Part shown: one piece after another, positions 1 through 11,815 of the stretch
Layout: the number at the start of each line of letters is the position of its first letter
Position numbering within the stretch: position 1 is the first letter of the stretch
Assembly (NCBI GenBank): GCA_950295325.1
Contig: OX485805.1
Coordinates: forward strand, 56,446,758-56,510,757
Source: Polytrichum commune
Lineage: Eukaryota > Streptophyta > Polytrichopsida > Polytrichales > Polytrichaceae
Direction of reading: 5' to 3'
DNA: 64,000 bases
The notes under the pieces: model-generated
What the model was told of the DNA's origin: nothing
The model's input: the letters and a program-made list of their open reading frames with translations, nothing else
The model's database searches: none
Translations under genes and position numbers: made by a program

Positions 1-780
1 TCACATCTTCTCTTACGTTTACACTTATTCTCCTTCCGATATGCGACCAATGTCCCTATTGGTCATGTACACAAATAGGATCTCGTGCAAGATTTCATTC
101 TAGCAATTTTCATAAGCTCTATTTTCCTCCAACAATGAACACATGGTCTTGTTGAACTGTTTGGTGAGGTCATTGCACGGTGGGTGACAGGGGCTCGTTG
201 TCGGGAGAGTGTTGACATGGGTTCCGAAGTTAGTCATTAATTCAAATATACTGTAATAGATGGAAGACAAAATGAATGAATAATTACAAATATTTCATAA
301 GGATATTCTTGACAAACATGTTTTTGTCAAATCATGGTCCATCTACACTTTAAAGACAATAAGATCAAGTGACATGTGCGCTAATCTCAAACCAAGAGGG
401 GGTAACACTACATATGCAATGTTTATCTTTGTAGAATGTTGATTATTGGTCTCCACCAATGAGAGAGCTCAAGACACTTGTATTGAGACAACTTAATGAC
501 CTTTTTGTGAACACATAATCAACCTCGGACCATCTCACCCTTCGGGTGGTTGAGGGACTTGCCTTATTTAGCAAGCTTTATGTCCTTCGACGTTGAGGTC
601 TTTGTCCTCGTTCATGGACGTCCATGCTCATCCACTTCATGGTAGTTTGCGACACCTGACAGCGTGACTAACAACCCTAGCCTTGGATCGATATTAGATG
701 TGAACGGCCCTCATAGTCGCCATAGGTGTGAGCCTCGCAAACACATGGCCATGCACTAGTGGTTGCGACTACAAGTCAGT
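1..780. other. Intergenic, no gene seen
   Basis: I see no open frame with family resemblance, no RNA gene and no clear terminal repeats here. It is mixed-composition unique-looking DNA, possibly decayed transposon sequence. Confidence 0.5.
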
Positions 781-864
781 GCGAACAAAACTTAACACTA
801 CATCAATACGTTTTTTTTTTTTGATTAGTATTAGTGTTTGAGACCGACCAAAAAAGTTCACACT

Positions 865-1165
865 AATAACATGTGAAAGTCATCGCGATGTTTGTGAAAA
901 CCACCACATGCATCAAATTAATACTAACAAAGTCTACATCACGTGACAAAACAAACATCAATTAGCGTGAGCTACCAAATAACTTACATGTAAACCATCT
1001 CGACGCTTGAGTAAATAAATAAACCAATATGTATGTTTTTACGTTGATGTTTAGCAATTTGAAACCATTATAAGGAAAATATTGCACTAATAACGTGTGA
1101 AGATGGTCGCGGTGTTTGAGAAAATTACACATGCACCACACATAAGTTATTAGCGTTACCAACGT
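865..1165. repeat. Diverged short direct repeats
   Basis: A motif of the type AATAACRTGTGAA followed by TCGCGRTGTTTG occurs near 865-900 and again near 1,085-1,120, with a weaker version near 980-1,010. The spacing of about 110 and 220 bp suggests an old tandem structure. Short stretches reading TTAGCGTKA also recur (961, 1,150). The copies are too diverged for firm borders. Confidence 0.3.
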
Positions 1166-1755
1166 GCTTATTTATGCATGTTTAGGGTTGGTGTGTTGAG
1201 CATCTTGGTTAGCTTGAGCTTGGGGTAGTGTGCAATGATTGGCCCTTGATTGACCCTTGTACGGGCCGGTTAATTGTTCCCACAAAAGACTCAATAAGAA
1301 GAAGATGATTGACTTGGGATGTTCAATTGCAATTGCCGGCCGAGGAAATCGAAGCAAAGAGGAAAAATCCCCAAAGTCCGGACTTAAAGTGATTTCAACG
1401 AAGCTTCTCGACGATTCCGGTTTATAATTCCAACTATAAAATACTAGAAGCGCAACCCATGATTGAGGAGGTCCACTTCCTTTGTACTCTAACTCAGTGA
1501 GTGGTTGACTAAGTTGGATCGGTTACTTAGCATCAAAGGCCCGGAAGCTTCCAATTTGAACTGGTCATTAACTCATTTGCACCCAAAAATATATATAATA
1601 AAAACTGAACGGGTCATGAAGAACTTGGTCCACAACTAGAGTAATTCTCGACATCCCTTCCCGGTTTCATTTAATATACTCAAATCTGATGATAAAAGTA
1701 GTAGTAGGTGTATAAAGTTCAATATACTATGAGTGTAGAAGAAATACGAAAGTAA

Positions 1756-2115
1756 ATGCTATATTTAGTACCATCTGGTATTTGATGTCATTGTGGTAAC
1801 TTGTTTGATGACATTAAGTAATGTCATCCCAACTTGTATTTATGTAGTAAAATACTTACACAATTTGGTATATTATGCATCCTAGCATTAATGTGATGAG
1901 ATATTGTCATGGATGATTAAATTTGGATGAAGAAACCTTTAGAAAGTGACAGTAATTGCAACGTTGTAACTTTATGATGTTTAATTTGTTTTTACAAGGA
2001 ATGACAAATGATGTTGGGTTCACATTTAGTGTTGATGACCCTACATGGGCTTTTAACAATTTGTATTCCGAAAGACAAGAATTGGTGACACTAAATACCA
2101 TCCCTATACTAAGTT
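1756..2115 (+). mobile_element. MITE, CTACACTAAATA family (diverged copy)
   Basis: The interior matches the better preserved copies at 20,283-20,604 and 34,137-35,063 in the same order: GGTATTTGATGTCA near the left end, a central GATATTGTCATGGATGATT, then TACAAGGAATGACA, then AATTGGTGACACTAAATA near the right end. The terminal repeats are worn (GCTATATTTAG at left, CTATACTAAG at right). Short open frames here are by-products of the element. Confidence 0.65.
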
Positions 2116-3456
2116 ATGATGCCAACCCTATAATACCAATCATGTAAGTTGAACTTGGTGAACATGCTAAAATTCTTTACGTTCAAGTTTAGGTATATAA
2201 ATTACTTTAGTTCACATAAAGTGGAATGAAACACTAGCCGTATACTTCTAGGTGGTAGATTTTCATTGGACTCCCCAACATGTACACATTGATATGTGGA
2301 ATTAGGTCATCCCATGCAAACTTATGGACATTTCACATTATTTACTATGTCAATAAGTAAATAAAACATTCATGTGGTTTTCAACTGTGGTTGTTTTACA
2401 CATAAACGAACGAAGTTATGAATTCTTGTGATCTGATTATAACGCATGGTAATATGCATGAGTAAAGAGACAACATATTTGCAAAGACAACCTAATTTCA
2501 CATGCCAATGTGGATGCCAAGAGTCCCACATATCCATCTACCTACCCTCCACGAACCTAATTATAATGTCAAGATTCTAGATAAAGAATTCTTACAACTA
2601 GGTGGCAAGTTCCAAACTCTCCCCATTTAGAAATCACCATAATTACATTATAAGTATGAGCTCCAACTTCCAAGTACCTACTAGCTAGCTAGCTTGTAGT
2701 GGATGCACCTTATTTAGTTTAAAAAAAAAAAAAAACATATTGGATGACATCCAACCCAATACATGGAAGATCAAGTCAACCCTAAGAATATGCCAAGGCA
2801 AAAGGCCTAGAACAAGAATTGCGGATCGAAATCCCAAAGTCTTATACAGGGTTTGTCATCTTAGTTGACTCTAATGAATTTAAAGGTAGATGGGTCTTAG
2901 GTGGCTCGTTTTTTTCTGAGTTGGACCCTTATTATTGATTGGTTGTGGTTCTGTGAGGACCAAGAGCAAACATCATAAAGATAAATGTTCAAAAGAAATT
3001 GGACTACGTCTGCAAATAATTATAACTACTCTACATCAATAGCGAACACAATTGGGAGGACTTATTTATCCAGTTAGTAACCAAACCGTAACTAACTAAG
3101 GAGAGGTCTGATTTTCAATTCTATCTTTTCATATGTTTCATCATAGATATGCTACTGCAAGATTAGTTTTGTTGTGTAAATCTAATCAGTAGAATTTGGA
3201 GAACATAAGAAACCGAATCAAATACCATTTACAATAAGAATTAGCCACAATTGAGGTTTTAAAGATGATATGTTATGCAATGGCCTGACCATCTATATTA
3301 TGAGGTAGATTGTTTCATATAAACATTCCAAAGTTTTGATAACATATCTAGCTTTAAGTATCCATAATTACTTTGAAACTATTGGCATGAATTATTCACA
3401 AACTTTGGAGGAGAATAAACCATGTTTGTTCACCCGATTGAACTAAACATCGCAAC
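2116..3456. other. Intergenic, no gene seen
   Basis: AT-rich DNA. It has an A14 tract near 2,720 and a run of AGCT repeats near 2,685, but no coding or RNA signal that I can support. Confidence 0.5.
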
Positions 3457-3823
3457 AAAAGCCTTGGGCTAGATCACATCTTCATTCAGTTGGGCCCCGC
3501 ACCTCCCATGCCCTCTTTCACTACCCGGTCTTCTTGCTCACACTTGCGTGGGAACTCTTCCCTGTTGGGAACCAATGTGACAATACCTGATCACTTAAGC
3601 CATTAAGTTCCATTGGCATGTGAAGGAACTCCATCAATTAACTTGGGAATAATGAAAGTGACGTCAACTCGAATATTTGTAACTTTGACCGGGTATTGTC
3701 ACATTGGTTCCCAACGAGGAAAGAGTTCCCACGCAAGTGCCGACATGAAGACCAGGGAGTGAAGGAGGCGGAGGAGGGGCGGGATCCAACCGAATGAAGA
3801 TGTGATCAAGCCTGGGGCACAAC
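3457..3823. mobile_element. Foldback element with about 130-bp inverted arms
   Basis: The left arm (about 3,461-3,590) and right arm (about 3,690-3,820) are inverted copies. Both read, in the element's inward direction, GATCACATCTTCATTC, then a CCCGCMCCTC block, then ACTTGCGTGGGAACTCTT, then GGGAACCAATGTGACAATAC. The arms are about 80% alike. The 100-bp centre has no coding content. I infer a non-autonomous foldback or MITE-type transposon; no target duplication is certain. Confidence 0.7.
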
Positions 3824-4133
3824 AAGATACGATGGCGTCAAAAAAAGGAAAACACAAGTTACTTTCTATCTACATCGCATATTTTACATTCCATTTGTTT
3901 TGTTTTCATATCAACACCCAAACCAAGGATGACAACCATCTAAGTTGAAGGAAAAACATTTGAAACACCTAGAAGTGCAAAAAATTAGAGAGTCGTCAAG
4001 GCTAAACATGTTCAAATTTGGTGCACTGGCTATGTGTTTTCTAAGGATGATTTGCTCTTACCTTCAGTGCAAATTACCCCCTTCTTTCGCTTTCAATCAA
4101 GACATCTCCCTTTCTTAAGAGCCCACATAATGA

Positions 4134-4228
4134 CTAGGGTGAACCAGCCTGTACACTGATTCCTTTGAGGCAAGGTTTTAGGCATCCAACAAAAAATGAA
4201 TGTATGAGTTGATTCGCTCAAATCCCAC
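4134..4228. mobile_element. Small palindromic MITE, copy 1
   Basis: The ends are inverted to each other (GGGTGAACCAGCCTGTACA at left; right end, read inward, GGATTTGAGCGAATCAACTC). The core TTTTAGGCATCCAACAA matches the copy at 5,541-5,632 read on the opposite strand. At about 95 bp there is no coding capacity. Confidence 0.55.
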
Positions 4229-5527
4229 ATAATTAACCGCCCCTCTTTTGGTTTTATGAAATAGTTACTTCGACTCTTTAGGATGAACATGATATGCTTG
4301 GAACTGCCTATACAGTAAGTAGAGCAAAACGGTAAACTTCAAGCATATCGACTCCAGAGAGAGGATTGTACGATTTGGAAAGGGACTTTTTATTTATTTA
4401 TAAAGACCTCAAAACAAAGAGGTTACGTCAACCTTGAATACGTCATTAGGCACTGCTATGCTTAGTATAGAAATAACACCTGCAATAGTAGTGGACAATT
4501 AGTCAAAACTGTAGGTGCTGTAGCTACACTTATCTAACTATGCATTGGCTTTTTGGCCCTCAGCATGTCTTCAAAAAAAGGGCCAAAAAAAGGAAAAAAA
4601 CAACCAAATTAGCTACTTTAAGATTACATCATGGAGAAGTTTAGGGCAAGGTAGATGCCCACCTTTATTAGATGACTAAAGAATAAGGGGGGTTTGTTAT
4701 GAATCATGTAGATCTTAGAGAATGGAAATTGGTCTACACCTTTTATGGTATTTGTAGCTCCAGTTATCATTTGAAGTTATGCAATATTGTATTTTTATTT
4801 CTTCTAATCATTAATGTAAGCTTCTACCAAGGAAAGATGTCGATGTTCAATAATGTCCAAACAACCAACTTACTTGATCTTTGTTGGTAGAAAATGAGAT
4901 CTATAGTGAATAATTATAATATTGTGTAATTCCAAAATAAACAATGTTGTCCAGTTACATGTGGGACTCAAAAGTCTCATGATGGACTTGTGGTGCTCAT
5001 TGTTCTATTCATGTTTTCCTCTCCTCTCCATCCTCTCATGGGCATACACCTCATAACATTATTGAACAACTCATGCAAGATATTCGTAAGTGCAATTGAA
5101 CGCCAAGTTGCCATGGGGTGACATAGTAATGGTGAAGTTGTTGATCATTAGTGTAACCTAGCATACCCCTCAAAACAAGGTAAGTGACATTATTTCACAT
5201 TCAAAATTAATGACCATGAATGGTGTAGTACAATATCTCAGATTAAAATACTAGTGGCAACCATATGTTGCATGCACGAGTTTGTTGATTATTATTACTA
5301 TTAACAACGTGCTTATGTCGCTCAAGCATCCAAGTGGAGTAGTGCGTCAAAAAATGAGAACTGTGAGATTCATGAGACCCCATTGTAACATTATTAAGTT
5401 GTTATCGGTTGTTCCATTCTAACGATATTCAATGACAATGCTTCACTGGAGTTTATTGGGTTGAATGTGCTTAGACAATCAGCCATGAGGTATAATTCTA
5501 GCACCTTCCATGACATTTTCCCAGCCA
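4229..5527. other. Intergenic, no gene seen
   Basis: Short frames near 4,700-4,890 have no recognisable content. I see no RNA gene and no terminal repeats. Confidence 0.5.
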
Positions 5528-5540
5528 CACCCAACTTGGG

Positions 5541-5632
5541 ATTTGGGCGAACCAACCCATACACTCGTTCCTTGTTAGATGCCTAAACCCTTGCCTCCAA
5601 GGAACCAATGTACGGGTTGGTTCGCCCCAACC
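5541..5632. mobile_element. Small palindromic MITE, copy 2
   Basis: Left arm GGGCGAACCAACCCATACA pairs with the right arm, which read inward is GGGCGAACCAACCCGTACA. The core holds TAGATGCCTAAACCC, matching copy 1 (4,134-4,228) in reverse orientation. Similarity may extend a few bases outward on both sides. Confidence 0.6.
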
Positions 5633-5759
5633 CCCAACCTGGTCACTCAACTGAATAATGTTATTCGTAGCCTCCTCCTTATAATAAAGGGTACACGTAA
5701 AACTCAACGAAAGACATGTCATGTAGTGTTAGTGGGAGAGCCTAGATTAAAGAGGTGGG

Positions 5760-5990
5760 ACCATGGCTTTCTTTGAGCTGCACGCCCACCAACATTACCA
5801 AGGTGAAAGGAGATCTAGTAAAAATTTGAACCACATAGATTTGTGATTAATCCATCTTAGGTAGGTGCTTCTAGACTAATTCGGGACACACGGGATGATG
5901 CTTCCGGTTTCGAACAATCGCAAAAAGCACTCCATACTATAATAGTGGTGTTGTTGGTGGGGCCCATCTCAAAGAGGTGAACGTCTAGTG
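5760..5990. mobile_element. MITE with CCCACCAACA inverted ends
   Basis: The left part (TTTGAGCTG then GCCCACCAACATTACC, near 5,776-5,803) is an inverted copy of the right part, which read inward gives TTTGAGATGGGCCCCACCA (near 5,955-5,980). It shares these arms and TACCAAGGT with the larger element at 6,838-7,236, so the two belong to one family. Confidence 0.5.
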
Positions 5991-6469
5991 CTACATATAT
6001 AGTGACACGGTCAAATATAAATTATACTTTTGGCCTTGGCTTGTTAGGGGCTTCCGTCTTTCAAAAAACAACACGAAACATAAAATATGCGACATTTTAA
6101 CATAGACAACAATAATTCATTCGACGGCATGACTCTCATGAGCCTTTTTGAAAATGAGTGATAAAATTACCTGGTCGATCCTCATCTAGCCTTGTCGGAA
6201 GCATCCTATCCATGATCCCACAACGGTCCTAATTAGCTATTCATAACCACCACCTTGGCACCTTCTTCTTCATTGTGTTCCGTTCAAAGGCGAGCGTGCC
6301 CAATCGCGCACCGGCTCCAATGAGGCCGTGACTTTATAAAGCAAAGGGCTAATATTACCAATGGGCCTATAGTGTGAAGGGAGGTAGGTAGCTAGGTAGC
6401 TAGATAAGGGGAATGGTACTTATTACGTTGTCCGGTTATTCGAAGGTCGGGCATTTTGTGTTTGGGTAT

Positions 6470-6695
6470 CTTTGAGATAGGGTTGTTCACATTACCAATG
6501 AATGGACCTCTAGTTATAGAATAACCGGGTGAGTTTGAGAATAACCGGTTGAAGTTCAAGAGTTCCGGGAAATTACGGATCGGTTTTGAGGAGCCTGTGG
6601 AATGTACCTCAATTATATAAAGAGAAATCGAAAGATCGTAATATGGAAGAGTCGGACTTGGAAAGAGTTTTGCCCCCAAAACATCGGCCCGGACA
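6470..6695. repeat. Dispersed CCGGTT-rich repeat, copy 1
   Basis: The order of motifs AACCGGTTGAAGTTC, GGAATGTACCTCAA, GAAATCGAAAGAT, CGGACTTGGAA and CCGGACACTG is shared, with drift, with copies near 56,885-57,100, 58,590-58,765 and 61,255-61,440. The family is unrecognised. A 127-codon minus frame overlaps it but has no protein signature, so I do not call it a gene. Confidence 0.5.
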
Positions 6696-6837
6696 CTGCA
6701 CATTATGCACTTATTTGCCGGCTTTCTTAGAGTTTTTAAGAATTTACACACTTTAAGTTGTTTCTTCAAAACCATTTGTCATTGTTAACTTATAGCATTG
6801 TCTTGTTCTTGGTAATACACAAGAAAACAACGGCTTA

Positions 6838-7236
6838 GGGCTAGACACCCACCCCTTTGAGTTGGGCTCCACCAATATTACCAAGGTAAAGGTTTCTTAA
6901 AGCGGAAACCTTAATATAGTCATGTTGATTTGTGGTTGATTTATCTCAAGTGGGTCTCCTTGCGTTAATTATGGGTATGTGATGTTGATTAAGGGGGTCA
7001 TCTCACGAGAGACACAACATTACTCAGTTGATGAGTTGTGTTCATGGACCGAGCAGCAAATTCGAGAATAAAGACTCCGGATGTCGGAATCTCACTGCTT
7101 CAAACTGAATTTAAAGTCGGAATCCAATTGAGTGATGTTATGGAAGGAAGTATAAGACGTAGTATATATAAATGGGTGCAATAATACCTTGGATAACATT
7201 GGTGGGGCCCTAACTCAAGGAGGTGGGTGTCTAGCC
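6838..7236. mobile_element. MITE with GGCTAGACACCCACC inverted ends
   Basis: The left end GGCTAGACACCCACC plus TTTGAGTTGGGCTCCACCAA is mirrored at the right end, which read inward is GGCTAGACACCCACC plus TTGAGTTAGGGCCCCACCAA. The arms are about 50 bp with few mismatches. Its interior contains a smaller inverted pair (ACAACATTACTC at 7,013 and GAGTGATGTTATGG ending near 7,143) of another family, which may be a nested insertion. No target duplication is certain. Confidence 0.65.
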
Positions 7237-10200
7237 TTCATCAACACCTTATTGTGGCCCACTCTAAGTTTGTCATACCATGACGGTTTTGGTCAACGTA
7301 CCTCCCCTTGACTCTCACGCCATTTTTGAGCCCACAACATTATATGCTTAAAATTGGAAACACAAAAATCTATGTTTTGAACACAAGCATGAATTACCAA
7401 GTGAAATATTATATCACTATCATATTAAACTATCAAAATATTTTACCAATGAATATTTGGATAATAATATTTTATTACCTTAAAAAAGCCATCGTAAGTT
7501 TCAACCCACACATAAAACACAACGGACCACGGTATTTTGTACCCACACTAACTTTCAACCCACAATAATCATAGATCCAAAAGGTGAAGCTTGCGAAGAA
7601 ATGATTAAGGTTGTCATCCAAATTTTGAATATCTAGTGGTGGGTCTTTGTTAGATGATTGGCTCATGCATGGCTTCGACAGGAAACTTATATCCTTAAAA
7701 TATGTGCAATACCCAAGGCCAAATGCACCTTTCATAACATGTATGAGTATACATGAGTGCGCCTGGTTTGAACTTTCCCATACATTCCCACACACCTTTG
7801 AACTTTCCCATACATATGCTATGCAAATTATAACGCGTAGTTATGTATATGTATGGCGGACCTCTAGAAAATATTTGGCAGGGTCGCTAGACTTTATGGG
7901 ATAAGTATTTAATATTGGATGTATCATTTTCTCATTTCCTTATCTCATCCATGTATGTATGAAGAGGCAATATTAGGGTTTTGGAAGGGGTGGTTGAGCT
8001 AAGAATGAGGTCACTTCTTGCTTAATGATGGCAAGAGGAATGTCCGGCACTTTTTTGTGGCGTTTCTTTGTGGTTGATGCAGGTGATTGTTGGTGGTCGA
8101 TGGTTTTTTTAGATCATGGGTGGCATAGACATTGCAAAGGTGCCAATTCATAGGTGGGATTTCTCTTAGTCGTTTTTGTATCATGAGTATACCTCCAATG
8201 TGTGCGACAATTTGGATCAAGCATTTAAAGATCGCAATTGTTACAAGTTCTCAAGGTTGCGAGTTCTAGGATCAAGCATGGAGATTGGCTTATGTTGGTA
8301 TAAAAAAGGAACCAACAATAAGTGGACTTATGATCTTACGAATCCTTTGATGGTAGATTTAGAAACAAAGACTGCATTAGCTTCTATATGACATATGTTG
8401 TAGACTTAGATGCTTATGAGTTACATCCAAAGGATGTAAAAGTCGTCAACGACTTTATTAATGAATGTTAGGGTTTTACATTATACATATGATAAGGTTT
8501 TATTATTATTCAAAATTATATTTGTATACTTATGTTAATGATTATATATGAATGTAAAATTTTTATGTGTCAAAATATTATAAAATACTATCAAAATACT
8601 ATGTCATAAGTTGTGATATTATACAATCTTGGTAGTTATATGAAAATAATAATATGCGACCAACTGTGATAATTACATAGCATGACTATTGTTTTCTATT
8701 ATCATAGAACCAACCATAGTGTTATCCTTTCTATAGAATACCAAAAAACATGTATGGGACAATCCCATTACATTCATGTGTTTTCCACTTCACATATATT
8801 TCAAACATAAATAAGCATGTTATGCATCATGAGAATTCTTACATTGGATGGTCAATGTTTGTGTGGTATGTTTCTAAATGCAAGACCTTGTAATGATGGC
8901 TTTGTTGATTTGACTTTTTAGACATTTAACAAATTATTTTGTCAAAATAAATACAATTATGACAATGTTTATCAAGATTTTTTTGTTAATAGTCAATAAA
9001 AATTTACATTATTAGTATTTTTAATTGAGATTCAAATGCAACTTCATTATTTTAAATATTTAGTATGGGCTCCATAATATCATTTATCTAGTGGTGACTT
9101 GACTATTTCATTATAATTCATTCATGTATCTTGATTTAATATGCTATACTCTTTAAGTGGAAGCCATTTTATTATAAAAAATAGAGAGTTTAATGTGGTG
9201 TGGAAGATATTCAATTCATGATTAATTGTGGTGGTAAATTTTAAAGCTCACATCTAATAAAAATGATATGTATTTGGGGCAAGAAAAATTTAAAATTTAA
9301 AAACAATAATGAATATTAGGTTTAAAAAATGATAATATTTCAAGTGAGTTCAAAATTGAGGGTACAAGGTATAAAAATTTACTACAACTTGTTAAATTAA
9401 ACTATATATGGTGGTGGGCCCTATTAAAAGGACGGTGCCGAACTACCACTAGTAAAAACCATATAGTTGGCCCTAATAGATAGAAGACAAGCCTCAAACA
9501 CACTAGTTGGCTAAATCTAAGGCAGCTAGTCCTAAAACAAAGCAAGTATAGTTCTTAATCTCTAGTAAAATTTAACACCCTACTCAATCCTTGCGTATTT
9601 GGTTCGCATGATGGCGCGCACTAGTGTTGAGGCGGAGATAGGAGATGTAGTGATGTTTCTTGGGTGACTCCAAGATGTAAATCTAGGAGTGAGGGATGTG
9701 TTGGTGATGATATTGTGGGCTCTTTGTCTTTGTGTGCAAAATTTGTTGAATCAAGCAGTGGATTACATTTCGCCTTTTATTTTTAAGATTGGCCATTGAG
9801 ATGGTGTAGTGCGAAACGAGCAATGTGGAGGTGAGGGTGGTGGTGTGGTGGAAGATGAGGAGCCATGGTTCGAAGTGCATGGGAGTGTGAATGGAGCTAA
9901 ATTAGCAATGAAGGTGTCGCCTCTGCCATTGAGAGACCCTAGACTATCCGGTTCCTTTGTGAAAGAAAATGACTCTTGGTACGTGTTAATACCATCACTT
10001 CATGATGTGGTAGTGATGACACTAATATGGTGGCGGTTTTTTTCTAATCCGCTTTGGTTATGTGGTGGTTTTGATGTGTGAATAGAAGATGGAGGAAATT
10101 TGTAGGAAAAACACTATAATGGGAAGCTTTAGCAGTAGTTAGGCTTGACAACAAAGGATATAAAGAGGTTGTGGACGGGGGTTTACCTTGTATTCTGTTG

Positions 10201-10359
10201 AATGACCGACTGAGCTTCAAACATCGTTTTTTGCAATTCTACTTAGTCATGGGCGATGGAGTGATCTATCCTCCGTATGCATTTTTACATGCTCCTAGGG
10301 TTGTGGATCTTGAGGATGAGTAAAGTTGCCTTGCTTTAGTCTACAATGATTTGCTTCCT
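7237..10359. other. Long AT-rich intergenic stretch
   Basis: About 3.1 kb. Frames up to 106 codons exist (7,475-7,795, minus) but overlap frames on the other strand and have no family resemblance. 8,400-9,400 is especially AT-rich. I see no RNA gene, terminal repeat or promoter that I can support. The right end may include decayed 3' sequence of the Copia element that follows, but no LTR was identified. Confidence 0.5.
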
Positions 10360-11457
10360 AAAGTGTATGTTGAGCTATGTTCTAAGTTTATTGAAGCGGA
10401 TTTGTCCCTAGGGGTTGGTTACGATATCTACATGATTTGTTGCACTTGGGATGTGTAGTAATTTGATTTTGCCATTGTTCACCTTCTCTCTCACGAAATG
10501 GTATTTTACTTCAATGTGCTTTGTTTGTTTGTTTGTGCATGATTGGGTTAGATGCAATTTTCATGGTGTTCATGTTGCCACAATGTACATGGATTGGTTT
10601 TGACTCCCTTAACTCAAGTTCGCTTAGGAGTTGTTGCAGCCATATAGCCTGCTTGGTACCCTTGGCAAGCAAGTGAACGATATTCGGCTTATATGGAGCA
10701 GAGGGCCACCATTGGTTGTCTTCGGTTGCTCCATGTCATTGATATTCCTCCCGTAGTGAAGACATCTCCCCTCATTATCCCCTGCCCAATCGGAGTCGGT
10801 GTAACCTTCAATGTTGTCAAATGCATTTTCCTTGAACAAAATTCCGAGGTCACTGGTTCCTTGAAGGTGGCGCATCATGTACTTTGATGCTTCCATGTGG
10901 GGCCTCTGAGGAGCTTGCATGAAGCATGAAAGAATGTTGGTTGCAAAGGTTATGTTTGGTCTGCTGTTGATGAGGTAAAAGAGGAGCATGTGCGCCTCAC
11001 GTAGATGTGGCAGTAGGGTTTAAGTTTGCCATTTAGAATTTTTGTAGCATTATTTTGAAAAAACTTACGTGGTTCATGAGGATCCCATGCTTGGTTGAGA
11101 GAAATTCTACATGGACGTAGGTGCTAAGGGAGCCAAGGTCTCTAATCTTGTACCGCTTGGTCAATTTGTCTCTGATGTTCTCAATTGTCTCTTCATCATT
11201 GCCAATGATCAACAAGTCGTCCATGTAGAGCCAAAGAAACATGATCTTGTTGCCCTCAAGTTTGTAGTAGAGGTTTCCATTGATAGAGTTTTTGTGAAGT
11301 CCAAAGGGATAAGAAGAGTTCATCAATAGTGTTATTCTAGGCTCTAGCTTCTTGTTTTAAGCTAGACAAGGTTTGCCTAAGATAACAAACTTTGTGTTCT
11401 TGACCTTGAACCTCAAATCCATAGGGTTGCTCCATCAATACTATTTCTTTGAGTAAG

Positions 11458-11536
11458 CACTAGTAGAAAATTATGCAAAAAAAAACCAAAGCCAAAATCA
11501 ACTACGGTTTTTTTTTGGCATAGTTTTCTACTAGTG
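11458..11536. mobile_element. 79-bp CACTA-type MITE inside Copia RT
   Basis: The ends are CACTAGTAGAAAA and, at the right, TTTTCTACTAGTG, which are exact inverted complements and begin with the CACTA hallmark. A 3-bp AAG flanks both sides (11,455-11,457 and 11,537-11,539), the target-duplication length known for CACTA elements. It interrupts the retrotransposon's reverse transcriptase. The A-rich and T-rich centre makes the whole unit nearly a perfect hairpin. Confidence 0.85.
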
Positions 11537-11815
11537 AAGCTATAGAGGAAGGCAATTTTAACATAGATTTGTAGGGTTTTCCAACGCTTACTTGCAGCTT
11601 TGCTTATGATGATTCGTAATGTGTTCCATTTGATCATGGGGGCAAAAAAAAAAAACCAAAGCCAAAATCAATTGCGGTTTTTTTTTGGCATAGTTTTCTA
11701 CTAGTGAAGCTATAGAGGAAGGCAATTTTAACATCGATTTGTAGGGTTTTCCAACGCTTACTTGCAACTTTGCTTATGATGATTCGTAATGTGTTCCATT
11801 TGATCATGGGGGCAA
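11475..11815. repeat. 169-bp tandem duplication in Copia RT
   Basis: The stretch CCAAAGCCAAAATCAA starts at 11,486 and again at 11,655, and the following bases match to GATCATGGGGGCA in both copies with about four differences. The unit joins most of the 79-bp MITE to reverse-transcriptase sequence (peptide MIKWNTLRIIISK appears twice). The junction lies in a shared GCAAAAA, suggesting a slip or repair event at microhomology after the MITE landed. Confidence 0.88.

Noticed and set aside
6392-6775. 127-codon minus-strand open frame
   Set aside because: It overlaps a dispersed repeat found at three other sites where the frame is not kept, and the peptide has no family signature.
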